A stretch of DNA of 28,261 bases, from positions 1 to 28,261 of the forward strand of contig CAZWTK010000025.1 of NCBI GenBank assembly GCA_964636655.1. Reading direction: 5' to 3'. Both the position numbers and the translations under genes were made by a program. Shown here one piece after another: positions 20,566-27,308 of this stretch (positions are counted from its first letter, which is position 1; every line of letters begins with the position of its first letter). The DNA comes from Fen-549 sp964636655. Lineage in GTDB: Bacteria > Actinomycetota > Thermoleophilia > Gaiellales > Gaiellaceae. The notes under the pieces were generated by a model that saw nothing but the letters and a program-made list of their open reading frames with translations, ran no database searches and was not told where the DNA came from.

Positions 20566-21915
20566 TCACGCCCGTGAGGGCACGACCTGCGTGCCGCGCA
20601 ACGTAGTCGACGTCGCGGCCTCCACCCGCACCTGCACGAGTTCGCCTGCCTGGGCCGGGCCGGCGAAGTTGACGGTCGTGTTTCGGCGCGAGCGCCCGCG
20701 CGAGAGCGTCTGGTCGGTGCGGCTCGGCCCCTCTACGAGTACCTGCTCGATCGAGCCGATTCGTGCTCTGTTTCTCTCTTCCGCGACGCGTTGCACCAGC
20801 TCGATCAACCGCTCGATCCGCTCACGCTTGACCTCCTCGGGCACCTGGTCGGGCAGCGAGGCCGCCTCAGTCTCGTAGCGAGGCGAGAAGACGAAGGTGA
20901 ACGCGCCGTCGAACGCCGCCTCTTCGACCAGGCTGAGCGTCTGCTCGAAATCCCCTTCTGTCTCGCCGGGGAAACCAACGATCAGGTCGGTCGTGATCGC
21001 CAGGTCGCGCACCTGAGCACGCATCTCGGCGACGAGGGCGAGAAGATGCTCGCGCTTGTAGGTGCGACGCATCGCCTTGAGAATCCGGCTGGAGCCGGAT
21101 TGAGCGGGCAGGTGCGCGTGTTCGCAGACCGACTCGCACTCGGCCATGGCGGCGACCACGTCGCTGCGGAAGTCCTTCGGATGCGGGCTCGTGAAGCGAA
21201 CGCGCTCGATTCCGCCAACGCGGTCGCAGGCACGCAGCAACTCGGCGAAGTCGAGGCGTCCTTGCGGCGGGAGGTCACGGCCGTAGGAGTTGACGTTTTG
21301 ACCGAGCAGCGTGATCTCTCGCACGCCAACGCGCGCCAGGTTTTCGATCTCGCCGAGTATCTCGTTCGGCGCCCGGCTGATCTGCTTACCGCGCACCGTG
21401 GGCACGATGCAGTAGGAGCAGACAGAGTTGCAGCCCATCGAGATCTGCACCCAGGCTTGGAATGGGCGCTCGCGTCTACCCGGCAGCTCGGCAGCGAAGC
21501 GTCGCTCGGCACCGGTACCGAAGCTCCCTTTCGCTCCGCCGTTTCGCTTAGCCGCAAGCCACTCGCCCAGCGCCGCGATCGAGCCGGGCCCAAAGGCGAA
21601 GTCGACTTGCGGAAACTGCTCGAACAGGCGATCTCGTTGCACCTCGGCGAAGCAACCGCCGACCGCGAGCAGGCGCCTGGGATCGGCGTTCTTGAGCGCC
21701 TTTGCAAGTCCCAGATGGGCTGCCAGCCGTGACTCGGCCTTCTCGCGAATGGTGCAGGTGTTGATGACCATCACGTCCGCGTCCTCGAGAGCGGGAGCTT
21801 CGCCGAGCCCCAGCTCCTCGAGCATTCCCTTGATCCGCTCGGAGTCGTGAGCGTTCATCTGGCAACCGAAGGTGGTGACGTAGTAGCGGCGCATCGGTGG
21901 AAGGGTAGCGAGCAC
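20566..21915 (-). CDS. miaB: tRNA-2-methylthio-N6-dimethylallyladenosine synthase
   Basis: A 449-residue radical-SAM methylthiotransferase that adds a methylthio group at C2 of i6A37 after MiaA. The N-terminal UPF0004 domain holds the second-cluster cysteines C18 (TTFGCQMN), C54 (NTCTIRE) and C88 (GGCFAE). The radical-SAM cluster is C162-x3-C166-x2-C169 (GCNSVCSYC). TRAM-domain residues end the protein (VLVEGPSRTDQTLSRGR; NTTVNFAGPAQAGELVQVRV). I start it at the GTG at 21915, with GGAGG 10 nt upstream (21930-21926). The ATG at 21894 (MRRYYVTTFGCQMN) is the alternative and fits the usual MiaB N-terminus. It lies 51 bp before the nucleotidyltransferase gene. Confidence 0.94.
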   Translation of the reverse strand: MLATLPPMRRYYVTTFGCQMNAHDSERIKGMLEELGLGEAPALEDADVMVINTCTIREKAESRLAAHLGLAKALKNADPRRLLAVGGCFAEVQRDRLFEQFPQVDFAFGPGSIAALGEWLAAKRNGGAKGSFGTGAERRFAAELPGRRERPFQAWVQISMGCNSVCSYCIVPTVRGKQISRAPNEILGEIENLARVGVREITLLGQNVNSYGRDLPPQGRLDFAELLRACDRVGGIERVRFTSPHPKDFRSDVVAAMAECESVCEHAHLPAQSGSSRILKAMRRTYKREHLLALVAEMRAQVRDLAITTDLIVGFPGETEGDFEQTLSLVEEAAFDGAFTFVFSPRYETEAASLPDQVPEEVKRERIERLIELVQRVAEERNRARIGSIEQVLVEGPSRTDQTLSRGRSRRNTTVNFAGPAQAGELVQVRVEAATSTTLRGTQVVPSRA

Positions 21916-22025
21916 GGCGCCAGAACCTCCGTCGATGCGAGCGAGCGACTACCGGCACCTCGCCCAGATCTCAAGAACGGTTCCGCGGCGTACGACCTTC
22001 TCCCAGGACAATTACGACGGAGTTC

Positions 22026-22391
22026 GTGGGCGAGTCCGTACCGATAGTAGAGCTTTCCAGCACCGCCCTACGCGTCGTCCTCTCGGAGGCACCCTGTGCC
22101 TCGACTGCGCCTTTCGAGTGTGTAGTCGACATGAGTCGCCTTGGATCCCTGATCGGCGTCGAAATCCTGGACTTCCGTCGCCAGCTTGGCGGAGCTACGC
22201 TCGCCCCGAGACGCGTAACGGATGACTTCAGATGGTCGTACGACCCGGAGTCCGATGCGCTCTACCTCCACCTGAAAACCGGCCCGGCTCAGATCCAGCA
22301 GACATCAACAGAAATCGCCGACATCGACGCGTTAAGCCTAGTTGCAGCGCTCGAAGTGGTCGTGCGCGTGGTACCCGAGCAAGCGCTGTAA
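22026..22391 (+). CDS. DUF2283-type protein, tandem or rearranged
   Basis: A 121-residue ORF, the only plus-strand gene among the ftsK-to-dapF minus-strand series. Residues 68-112 (FRWSYDPESDALYLHLKTGP ... EIADIDALSLVAALEVV) match the DUF2283 pattern 'YDxExDALYIxL...D.D..G.VVGIEIL'. Residues 30-54 (FECVVDMSRLGSLIGVEILD) match the end of the same domain. So the ORF holds the tail of one copy followed by most of a second. The second copy lacks the usual terminal GIEILD and has VAALEVV instead. DUF2283 genes often travel with toxin-antitoxin or mobile regions; function unknown. The GTG start with GGAG 3 nt before it is weak. Confidence 0.6.
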   Translation: MGESVPIVELSSTALRVVLSEAPCASTAPFECVVDMSRLGSLIGVEILDFRRQLGGATLAPRRVTDDFRWSYDPESDALYLHLKTGPAQIQQTSTEIADIDALSLVAALEVVVRVVPEQAL

Positions 22392-22496
22392 TACCGCCGG
22401 AAGATCGAGTATGACCGCGGCCTACTCGGTAACACGCACAAGCGGCGGCGAAGGAATCGTTCCACAAGCGAACATATGGCACTACTCATCCACGTA

Positions 22497-22515
22497 GTGA
22501 TGTAGTAGCGGCGCA
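22497..22515 (-). pseudogene. Echo of the miaB start (fragment)
   Basis: On the minus strand from 22515 the codons read V-R-R-Y-Y-I-T-T-W, against M-R-R-Y-Y-V-T-T-F at the miaB ATG (21894). The stretch 22497-22514 matches 21875-21892 at all but one base. Beyond it the similarity fades and no MiaB cysteines follow. It lies upstream of miaB, with the DUF2283 ORF in between. This may be a broken end of miaB left by an insertion or duplication. Confidence 0.4.
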
Positions 22516-22547
22516 CCCGGCAAACGTAGCTAGAAGCGATCACGTCG

Positions 22548-23129
22548 CTAACTGAAGACTTCGCTCCCTCCCACGTCTTCGAGCGTCTCCGCAGAAAAGC
22601 CGCGGGTTGCGAGGCGGCGCAACACTCGCCGTGTGTCCGCGGCGCCCGCAAGAAGCGCCTGCGCCCGCTTCAACTCCGGCTCGAGCGCCGCGAGTGCCTC
22701 CGCGACGAGCTCGGATTCGACTCGCTCCTGCTCGAGGATGTAGCGAATAGCGGCGTTCCCGTAACCGCGCTCTGCGAGCGACTCGGCGCGGTCGAGCGAG
22801 TACGCGTGGTCGTTCAAGTAGTGCGCCTGCTCGAGCACGCTGACCGCCTCTTCGAGAGCGACCGGCGCCACGCCCTTCTTCTCCAGTCGCTCTTCGAGCA
22901 GCGCTCGCGGAAGCGGGCGCCGGGCGAGCATGCGTGTCGCCTTGGTTAGAGCCTCCGCGCGTCGCAGCTCGCGCCCGAGCAGGCGAAGGTCCTCGCGCTC
23001 GATCCGCTTGCCGATACTGAGGCCGGCGCGAGCAGCGGCGGACAGCGGTATTTTGCGCCACGGCGCGCCGTCTAACTCGACGAGCACGTCGCTAGTTGAG
23101 ATCTCGCGCAGCCCGGTGATTTCGGGCAC
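22548..23129 (-). CDS. recX: Regulatory protein RecX
   Basis: A 193-residue RecX, which binds within RecA filaments and inhibits their extension and activity. The family pattern of three-helix repeats is visible: LTKATRMLARRPLPRALLEE, VLEQAHYLNDHAYSLDRAES, and GNAAIRYILEQERVESELVA, the last followed by a final helical repeat. The start is a GTG at 23129, with GGAG about 8 nt upstream, 15 bp after the recA stop. Position directly after recA is the usual one. The protein is within the usual length range. Confidence 0.9.
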   Translation of the reverse strand: MPEITGLREISTSDVLVELDGAPWRKIPLSAAARAGLSIGKRIEREDLRLLGRELRRAEALTKATRMLARRPLPRALLEERLEKKGVAPVALEEAVSVLEQAHYLNDHAYSLDRAESLAERGYGNAAIRYILEQERVESELVAEALAALEPELKRAQALLAGAADTRRVLRRLATRGFSAETLEDVGGSEVFS

Positions 23130-23144
23130 CTATCCGGCTCCGAC

Positions 23145-24227
23145 CTACGCCGCCGTTGCGGCTTCCTTCGCCTCCTCATCGGAGACGGCGCCGTTCGGAG
23201 CTTCCCGTGGCTTTTCTCCGAGCCGGGCGGAGACGATCTGCTCGGGCCCGACTAATTCCTGGATCGCGGCCAGGATCTGCTGGCAGACGTCCTGGTGCTC
23301 GCTGAGGAAGGCGGCTGCGTTGATACGGCCCTGGCCGAGGCGCTCGTCGCCGAAGGAGAAGTACGAGCCCGACTTCTGCACGATCTTCCGCTCCACGGCG
23401 GCGTCGAGCACCGTCGCGTCCCAGGGGACACCGAGGCCGTACATGATGTCGAACTCGGCCTGCTTAAACGGCGGCGCGACCTTGTTCTTGACGACCTTGA
23501 CGCGGACGCGGTTGCCGATCGCCTCGGCGCCGTCCTTGAGCGTCTCGATGCGACGGATATCGAGCCTGACCGAGGCGTAGAACTTGAGCGCACGGCCTCC
23601 CGGTGTGACCTCGGGCGATCCGAACATAACCCCGATCTTCTCCCTGAGCTGGTTGGTGAACAGGCAGATGGTGTCGGTGCGGTTGAGCGAGCCGGCCAGC
23701 TTCCTGAGCGCCTGGCTCATCAGCCTGGCCTGCAGGCCGACGTGGGAGTCTCCGATCTCCCCTTCGATCTCGGCCTTGGGCGTCAGCGCCGCAACCGAGT
23801 CGACGGCGACGACGTCGAGCGCGCCCGATCGGATCAGTAGCTCGGTGATCTCGAGCGCCTGCTCGCCGGTATCGGGCTGGGAGACGAGAAGCTCGTCGAT
23901 GTTGACGCCGATTCGCTTGGCATAGGCGGGGTCCATCGAGTGCTCGGCGTCGACGAAGGCGCAGATGCCGCCGCGGCGCTGGGCCTCGGCGATCACGTGG
24001 TAGACGAGCGTCGTCTTACCCGAAGCCTCGGGCCCGAAGATCTCGACCACGCGCCCACGCGGCAGGCCACCAACCCCTAGTGCGAGGTCGAGCGGAAGCG
24101 ATCCGGTGGAGACCGCGCCTATCGACACGGCCGGCCGATCGCTCATACGCATGACCGAGCCCTTTCCAAACTGCCGCTCGATCTGACCGAGAGCGGTCTC
24201 GAGAGCATGCTCGCGATCCAAGTTCAT
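23145..24227 (-). CDS. recA: Recombinase RecA
   Basis: A 360-residue RecA, the ATP-dependent strand-exchange protein that also triggers LexA cleavage in the SOS response. The Walker A motif is GPEASGKT (65-72), followed by FVDAEHSMDPAYAKRIGVNI, Walker B VVAVDSVAALTP, the L1/L2 DNA-binding region (GLQARLMSQALRKLAGSLNR; FTNQLREKIGVMFGSPEVTP) and the acidic C-terminal tail (SDEEAKEAATAA). The usual DAEHALDP reads DAEHSMDP here. No intein is present. The ATG at 24227 has AGGAGG 3 nt before it and overlaps thpR by four bases, so recA is probably transcribed with the upstream cinA/thpR genes. I found no SOS box directly upstream. Confidence 0.98.
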   Translation of the reverse strand: MNLDREHALETALGQIERQFGKGSVMRMSDRPAVSIGAVSTGSLPLDLALGVGGLPRGRVVEIFGPEASGKTTLVYHVIAEAQRRGGICAFVDAEHSMDPAYAKRIGVNIDELLVSQPDTGEQALEITELLIRSGALDVVAVDSVAALTPKAEIEGEIGDSHVGLQARLMSQALRKLAGSLNRTDTICLFTNQLREKIGVMFGSPEVTPGGRALKFYASVRLDIRRIETLKDGAEAIGNRVRVKVVKNKVAPPFKQAEFDIMYGLGVPWDATVLDAAVERKIVQKSGSYFSFGDERLGQGRINAAAFLSEHQDVCQQILAAIQELVGPEQIVSARLGEKPREAPNGAVSDEEAKEAATAA

Positions 24228-24784
24228 CGACCTCCTAGCGCGACGGATCGGAGAACGTCGTACTGCGCCCCGTCGCGGCGCAGCACTGAATGGTAGGCAG
24301 CAGCCTCGGACGGCATGATCTGCCCCAGGTCGGGCAACTCGGGATGCAGGCGAGGCGGTCGGCGAAAACGAAGAACGGTGACGTGCGGAAGCCAGGGACG
24401 AGCCTCGCGCTGGTAGACGCCGAGCTCCTCCAGCCCGCGCTGAATCGCCTCCGCCACCCGCGTCGCTTCTCCGCTCGCGTCGTCGAAGACGAGCATGCCG
24501 ACGCTTCTCGTCTCGCGGTAGCGGCTGAGCGAGAGCGGCATCGGCGCGGCGCCTTGGGCGGCGCTGCGGACGACCTCGGCGATCGGCTCGACTTCCTCGC
24601 GTGGGCGCCGGCCGAGGAAGGCGACGGTGAAATGCAGGTGCTCCGGCGGAACGAGGTGCGCACGGCTGCCGTCGAGCTCTGCCCGCTGCCAGGCGAAGAG
24701 TCGCTCACGGATATCGGGCGCAAGCGTGTAGGCGACGAAGAGGCGTATTCGCTCATCGCCGCTTACGCTAGCGCTCGAGTCCAT
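24224..24784 (-). CDS. thpR: RNA 2',3'-cyclic phosphodiesterase (ThpR/LigT)
   Basis: A 186-residue member of the 2H phosphoesterase family. The two catalytic motifs are H51-F-T53-V (LHFTVAFLG) and H134-V-T136-V (PHVTVLRF). Homologues open 2',3'-cyclic phosphates on RNA to 2'-phosphates and can join tRNA halves. The length is typical. It starts 2 bp after the cinA stop and overlaps recA by four bases, an order (cinA-thpR-recA) common in actinobacteria. The true cellular substrate is not settled for the family. Confidence 0.92.
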   Translation of the reverse strand: MDSSASVSGDERIRLFVAYTLAPDIRERLFAWQRAELDGSRAHLVPPEHLHFTVAFLGRRPREEVEPIAEVVRSAAQGAAPMPLSLSRYRETRSVGMLVFDDASGEATRVAEAIQRGLEELGVYQREARPWLPHVTVLRFRRPPRLHPELPDLGQIMPSEAAAYHSVLRRDGAQYDVLRSVALGGR

Positions 24785-24786
24785 GC

Positions 24787-26076
24787 CTAACTGTGCCCGA
24801 TTTGCGCCAGAAGGCGCCTCGTCAGGTGCAGCGCAGCCACCGTTGCATAGCGGCGAATCTGATCTCGATCGCCCGAGAATCGAATCTCTTGCTCAACGGT
24901 CTCCTCCTCGCCCGCCACGCAGAAGAAGACGAGCCCAACCGGCTTCTCGGCGCTGCCGCCACCGGGTCCGGCCACCCCCGTGACGCTCAGCGCCACGTCC
25001 GCTCGCAGCGCGCATCTTGCCCCCGTTGCCATCTCCAGCGCACACTCCGCCGAGACGGCTCCGTGCTTCTTCAGCGTCGCGGGCGAGACTCCGAGCAGAG
25101 CCTCTTTTATCTCGTTCGCGTAGGCGACGACGGCGCCCAACAGAACGTCGCTTGCGCCGGGCACCCCGGTCAACCGGGCGCCGACGAGGCCACCTGTGCA
25201 GGATTCGGCTGTCGCCAGCGTCAGGCCGCGTTCTCGCGCCAGCTCGAGCACGATCTGCTCGATCGGGCGCTCGTCGCGGGCAAAGAGCGTATCGGGCCCG
25301 GCCGCGGCGAGCGCATTCACCAGCTCGTCGGCGCGGGCTTCGGCGCCGGGGTCGACGAAGAGCTCGGCCTGGAGCTCGCGGTCGCGGGCGCAGATGGTCA
25401 CAGTGACGCCTTTCCCGTCGCCGCCGGCGTTTTGGAGCGCTGCGGCCAGCGTCGATTCGGCCAGCCCGTAGAAGCGCAACGTACGGCGCTCGAAGGGAGG
25501 CACTCGCTCGAGTAGTCGGCGCAGCGGATCCGATTCGAGCGCCGCGGGCCAGAGCCGCTGCAGCTCGTACGGCGGACCCGGCAAGGCAACCGCGACGCAG
25601 CCGTCCAGTTCCAGCGCCACTCCGGGCGCGGTTCCAGCCAGGCCGAGCACGTGCGCGCCCTCGGGGATCGTGGCCTGCTTCCGAACACCCTCCTCGTAGC
25701 CGTGGTAGCTCGTACCGACATTGCGCGCGTAGCGCCGTCCGACCAGGTCGATCTCGCGCTCGAGCCTTGGGTCGACGACCAGTTGCTTGCCACCGGCCTT
25801 CGCCATGAGCTCGATAGTGCGGTCGTCGTGCGTCGGCCCCAGGCCACCCGAGATCAGGCATAGATCGGCTTCTAGCCCGTCCTTTAGCGCCGCTTCGAGC
25901 AGATCGGGGTCGTCGCCGACGATAGTGATGCGCCTCAAGAGCACACCAAGCCGGGCCAGCTCGCGCGCCAGGAAGGGGCCGTTCTCATCTGCTATCTCAG
26001 CGCGCAGAAGCTCACTGCCGGTCACCACTACGACCGCCTCGGGCCGATTCGCGAAAGCCGCCTTCGACTGTTGCAC
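24787..26076 (-). CDS. cinA: CinA, competence/damage-inducible and nicotinamide-nucleotide amidase protein
   Basis: A 429-residue protein with two domains. The N-terminal MoCF-like domain (AVVVVTGSELLRAEIADENG; LCLISGGLGPTHDDRTIELM; LALPGPPYELQRL-type loop) hydrolyses ADP-ribose-like dinucleotides in characterised homologues. The C-terminal PncC domain (TLATAESCTGGLVGARLTGV; VVAYANEIKEALLGV; VTGVAGPGGGSAEKPVGLVF) deamidates nicotinamide mononucleotide for NAD recycling. I start it at the GTG at 26076 because the longer frame overlaps the rodZ-like gene and its extra residues are not conserved. This leaves 10 bp after the rodZ-like stop. No clear Shine-Dalgarno sequence is visible. Confidence 0.92.
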   Translation of the reverse strand: MQQSKAAFANRPEAVVVVTGSELLRAEIADENGPFLARELARLGVLLRRITIVGDDPDLLEAALKDGLEADLCLISGGLGPTHDDRTIELMAKAGGKQLVVDPRLEREIDLVGRRYARNVGTSYHGYEEGVRKQATIPEGAHVLGLAGTAPGVALELDGCVAVALPGPPYELQRLWPAALESDPLRRLLERVPPFERRTLRFYGLAESTLAAALQNAGGDGKGVTVTICARDRELQAELFVDPGAEARADELVNALAAAGPDTLFARDERPIEQIVLELARERGLTLATAESCTGGLVGARLTGVPGASDVLLGAVVAYANEIKEALLGVSPATLKKHGAVSAECALEMATGARCALRADVALSVTGVAGPGGGSAEKPVGLVFFCVAGEEETVEQEIRFSGDRDQIRRYATVAALHLTRRLLAQIGHS

Positions 26077-26086
26077 GGGCGCGATG

Positions 26087-26797
26087 CTACCGGGAAGCGA
26101 ACCAGTGCCCGCTGGGCGTAGCGACGAGGATCGCTGGCCCGAATCGATCGCGGGTATCGGCGGAATTCCCACCCGGCAGCGTCCAGAGTATGTTCTGCGC
26201 TGCGCTGACCTTGATCCAGAGCCGGGCTCCACTGAACGTCTGGCTATGTCCCCTGACCAGCGTTCCACCGTAGAGCAGGTCTCCGCCTCGCCCGCCGTTA
26301 CGGGCCTCGACCGAGACGTCTCCGCGCACAGCGGTGATCTTCAGCGTCGTCGTGCGAGCGGGCTTCGCGCTCGAGCTCGTCTTGGTCGCTTGTGCGGGTG
26401 TCCCGTTGTCGGGCGTATTCCTGATGAAGGCAAAGACGAAGAGGGCGAGAACGGCGGCTATCGTCCCGACCGTGAGGACCACGGCCAGAGACGCGATCCG
26501 TCGCGACTGGCGCGTCGGTGCCCCGCTTTCGCGCCTCCGAAAGGGGGCGCTCCCTTCCTCCGACACTGCGAAGCGAGAGTTGAACTCGTCGACATAGAGC
26601 TGGCCGTCTAGACCGAGTTCGTCGGCGTATACGCGCAGGAATCCCCTGGTGTAGGCAAGCGCGGGCATGACGCTGAAGTCCTCTTGTTCGAGCGCCTTCA
26701 GATAGCGCGAACGAATCTGCGTCTTTCGCTCCAGATCGGGGAATGAGCGTGCTTGACGCTCGCGCGCTTCGCGCAGGCTGCTGCCAATCTCAAACAT
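26087..26797 (-). CDS. RodZ-like membrane protein (HTH_25, one TM, DUF4115)
   Basis: A 236-residue bitopic protein. Residues 1-72 form a helix-turn-helix of the HTH_25 type (IGSSLREARERQARSFPDLE; KALEQEDFSVMPALAYTRGF). One membrane segment lies near residues 102-124 (ASLAVVLTVGTIAAVLALFV). The outer part (about 145-215) is a small beta domain of DUF4115 type (LKITAVRGDVSVEARNGGRG; GARLWIKVSAAQNILWTLPG). RodZ links the cytoskeleton to wall elongation in rods; in actinobacteria the homologue's role is less clear. The ATG at 26797 sits close behind a good -10 box. It leads a probable operon with cinA, thpR, recA and recX. Confidence 0.86.
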   Translation of the reverse strand: MFEIGSSLREARERQARSFPDLERKTQIRSRYLKALEQEDFSVMPALAYTRGFLRVYADELGLDGQLYVDEFNSRFAVSEEGSAPFRRRESGAPTRQSRRIASLAVVLTVGTIAAVLALFVFAFIRNTPDNGTPAQATKTSSSAKPARTTTLKITAVRGDVSVEARNGGRGGDLLYGGTLVRGHSQTFSGARLWIKVSAAQNILWTLPGGNSADTRDRFGPAILVATPSGHWFASR

Positions 26798-26805
26798 GAA
26801 TTCGC

Positions 26806-26834
26806 ATTCTAGAGGGAGAAAGTGATTCGCCGCA
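26806..26834 (-). promoter_or_regulatory. Promoter of the rodZ-cinA-thpR-recA series
   Basis: TAGAAT (26811-26806 on the minus strand) is a five-of-six match to a -10 box, with TGCGGC (26834-26829) 17 bp upstream as a weak -35. The -10 ends 8 bp before the ATG at 26797, so the transcript would have a leader of only one or two bases. Confidence 0.45.
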
Positions 26835-26881
26835 CATTATGGCGAGCGAAACGGCCGGATCTCTCCGGGCACAGGGTGAGA

Positions 26882-27232
26882 TCAGAGTTTGATCAGCAGC
26901 GCGTAAACACCGAGGGAGATGCAGGCGCCGAGCCCGATTCCCAGCACCAGAGTCCCGAGTAGGCGCCCGAGAGCGGCCGGTACTGCGCCGCCCATTCGCT
27001 CGAGCGAGACGATCCGGCGTAGGCGCGCCCGCTTCGCAAGGATGAGCGCGGTGACGCCCAGGATGGTGCATCCAACGGCAATGCCCCCTACCGCCATCGG
27101 CAGTGTAATCTGAGCAAGGCGGAGATGGGCGACGATCGCGGCCGGTCCGAAAAGGGCCCCGAGTAGGCCGACCAGCAGAGCGAATCGGGCGCGCACGTTT
27201 CGCTGCTTTGTGTAGTCGTCGTAGGGCAGCAC
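26882..27232 (-). CDS. Small multi-pass membrane protein, function unknown
   Basis: A 116-residue protein that I do not recognise. After a polar start (LPYDDYTKQRNVRA) there are probably three to four membrane segments: ALLVGLLGALFGPAAIVAHL, ITLPMAVGGIAVGCTILGVT leading into ALILA, and LLGTLVLGIGLGACISLGVY. A basic loop (KRARLRRIVSLERMG) probably faces the cytoplasm. The glycine/alanine-rich helices resemble DUF4190-type proteins, but the match is weak. The start is a GTG at 27232 without a clear Shine-Dalgarno sequence. It lies 76 bp after ftsK and 84 bp before the rodZ-like gene on the same strand. Confidence 0.6.
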   Translation of the reverse strand: MLPYDDYTKQRNVRARFALLVGLLGALFGPAAIVAHLRLAQITLPMAVGGIAVGCTILGVTALILAKRARLRRIVSLERMGGAVPAALGRLLGTLVLGIGLGACISLGVYALLIKL

Positions 27233-27308
27233 GTCCGTATTGTCGCTACTTCATGCCGCGCGCGCCGGTGGAACGATCGGCGCCGTGGAGAGTACGACTC
27301 GGAAAGCG

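Noticed and set aside
22469..22478. cgaacatatg as a LexA half-site near recX
   Set aside because: Only the first half matches and it lies downstream of recX, not in a recA or recX promoter.
26077..26268. Longer CinA reading frame from 26268
   Set aside because: The extra 64 residues overlap the rodZ-like coding region and show no CinA conservation.
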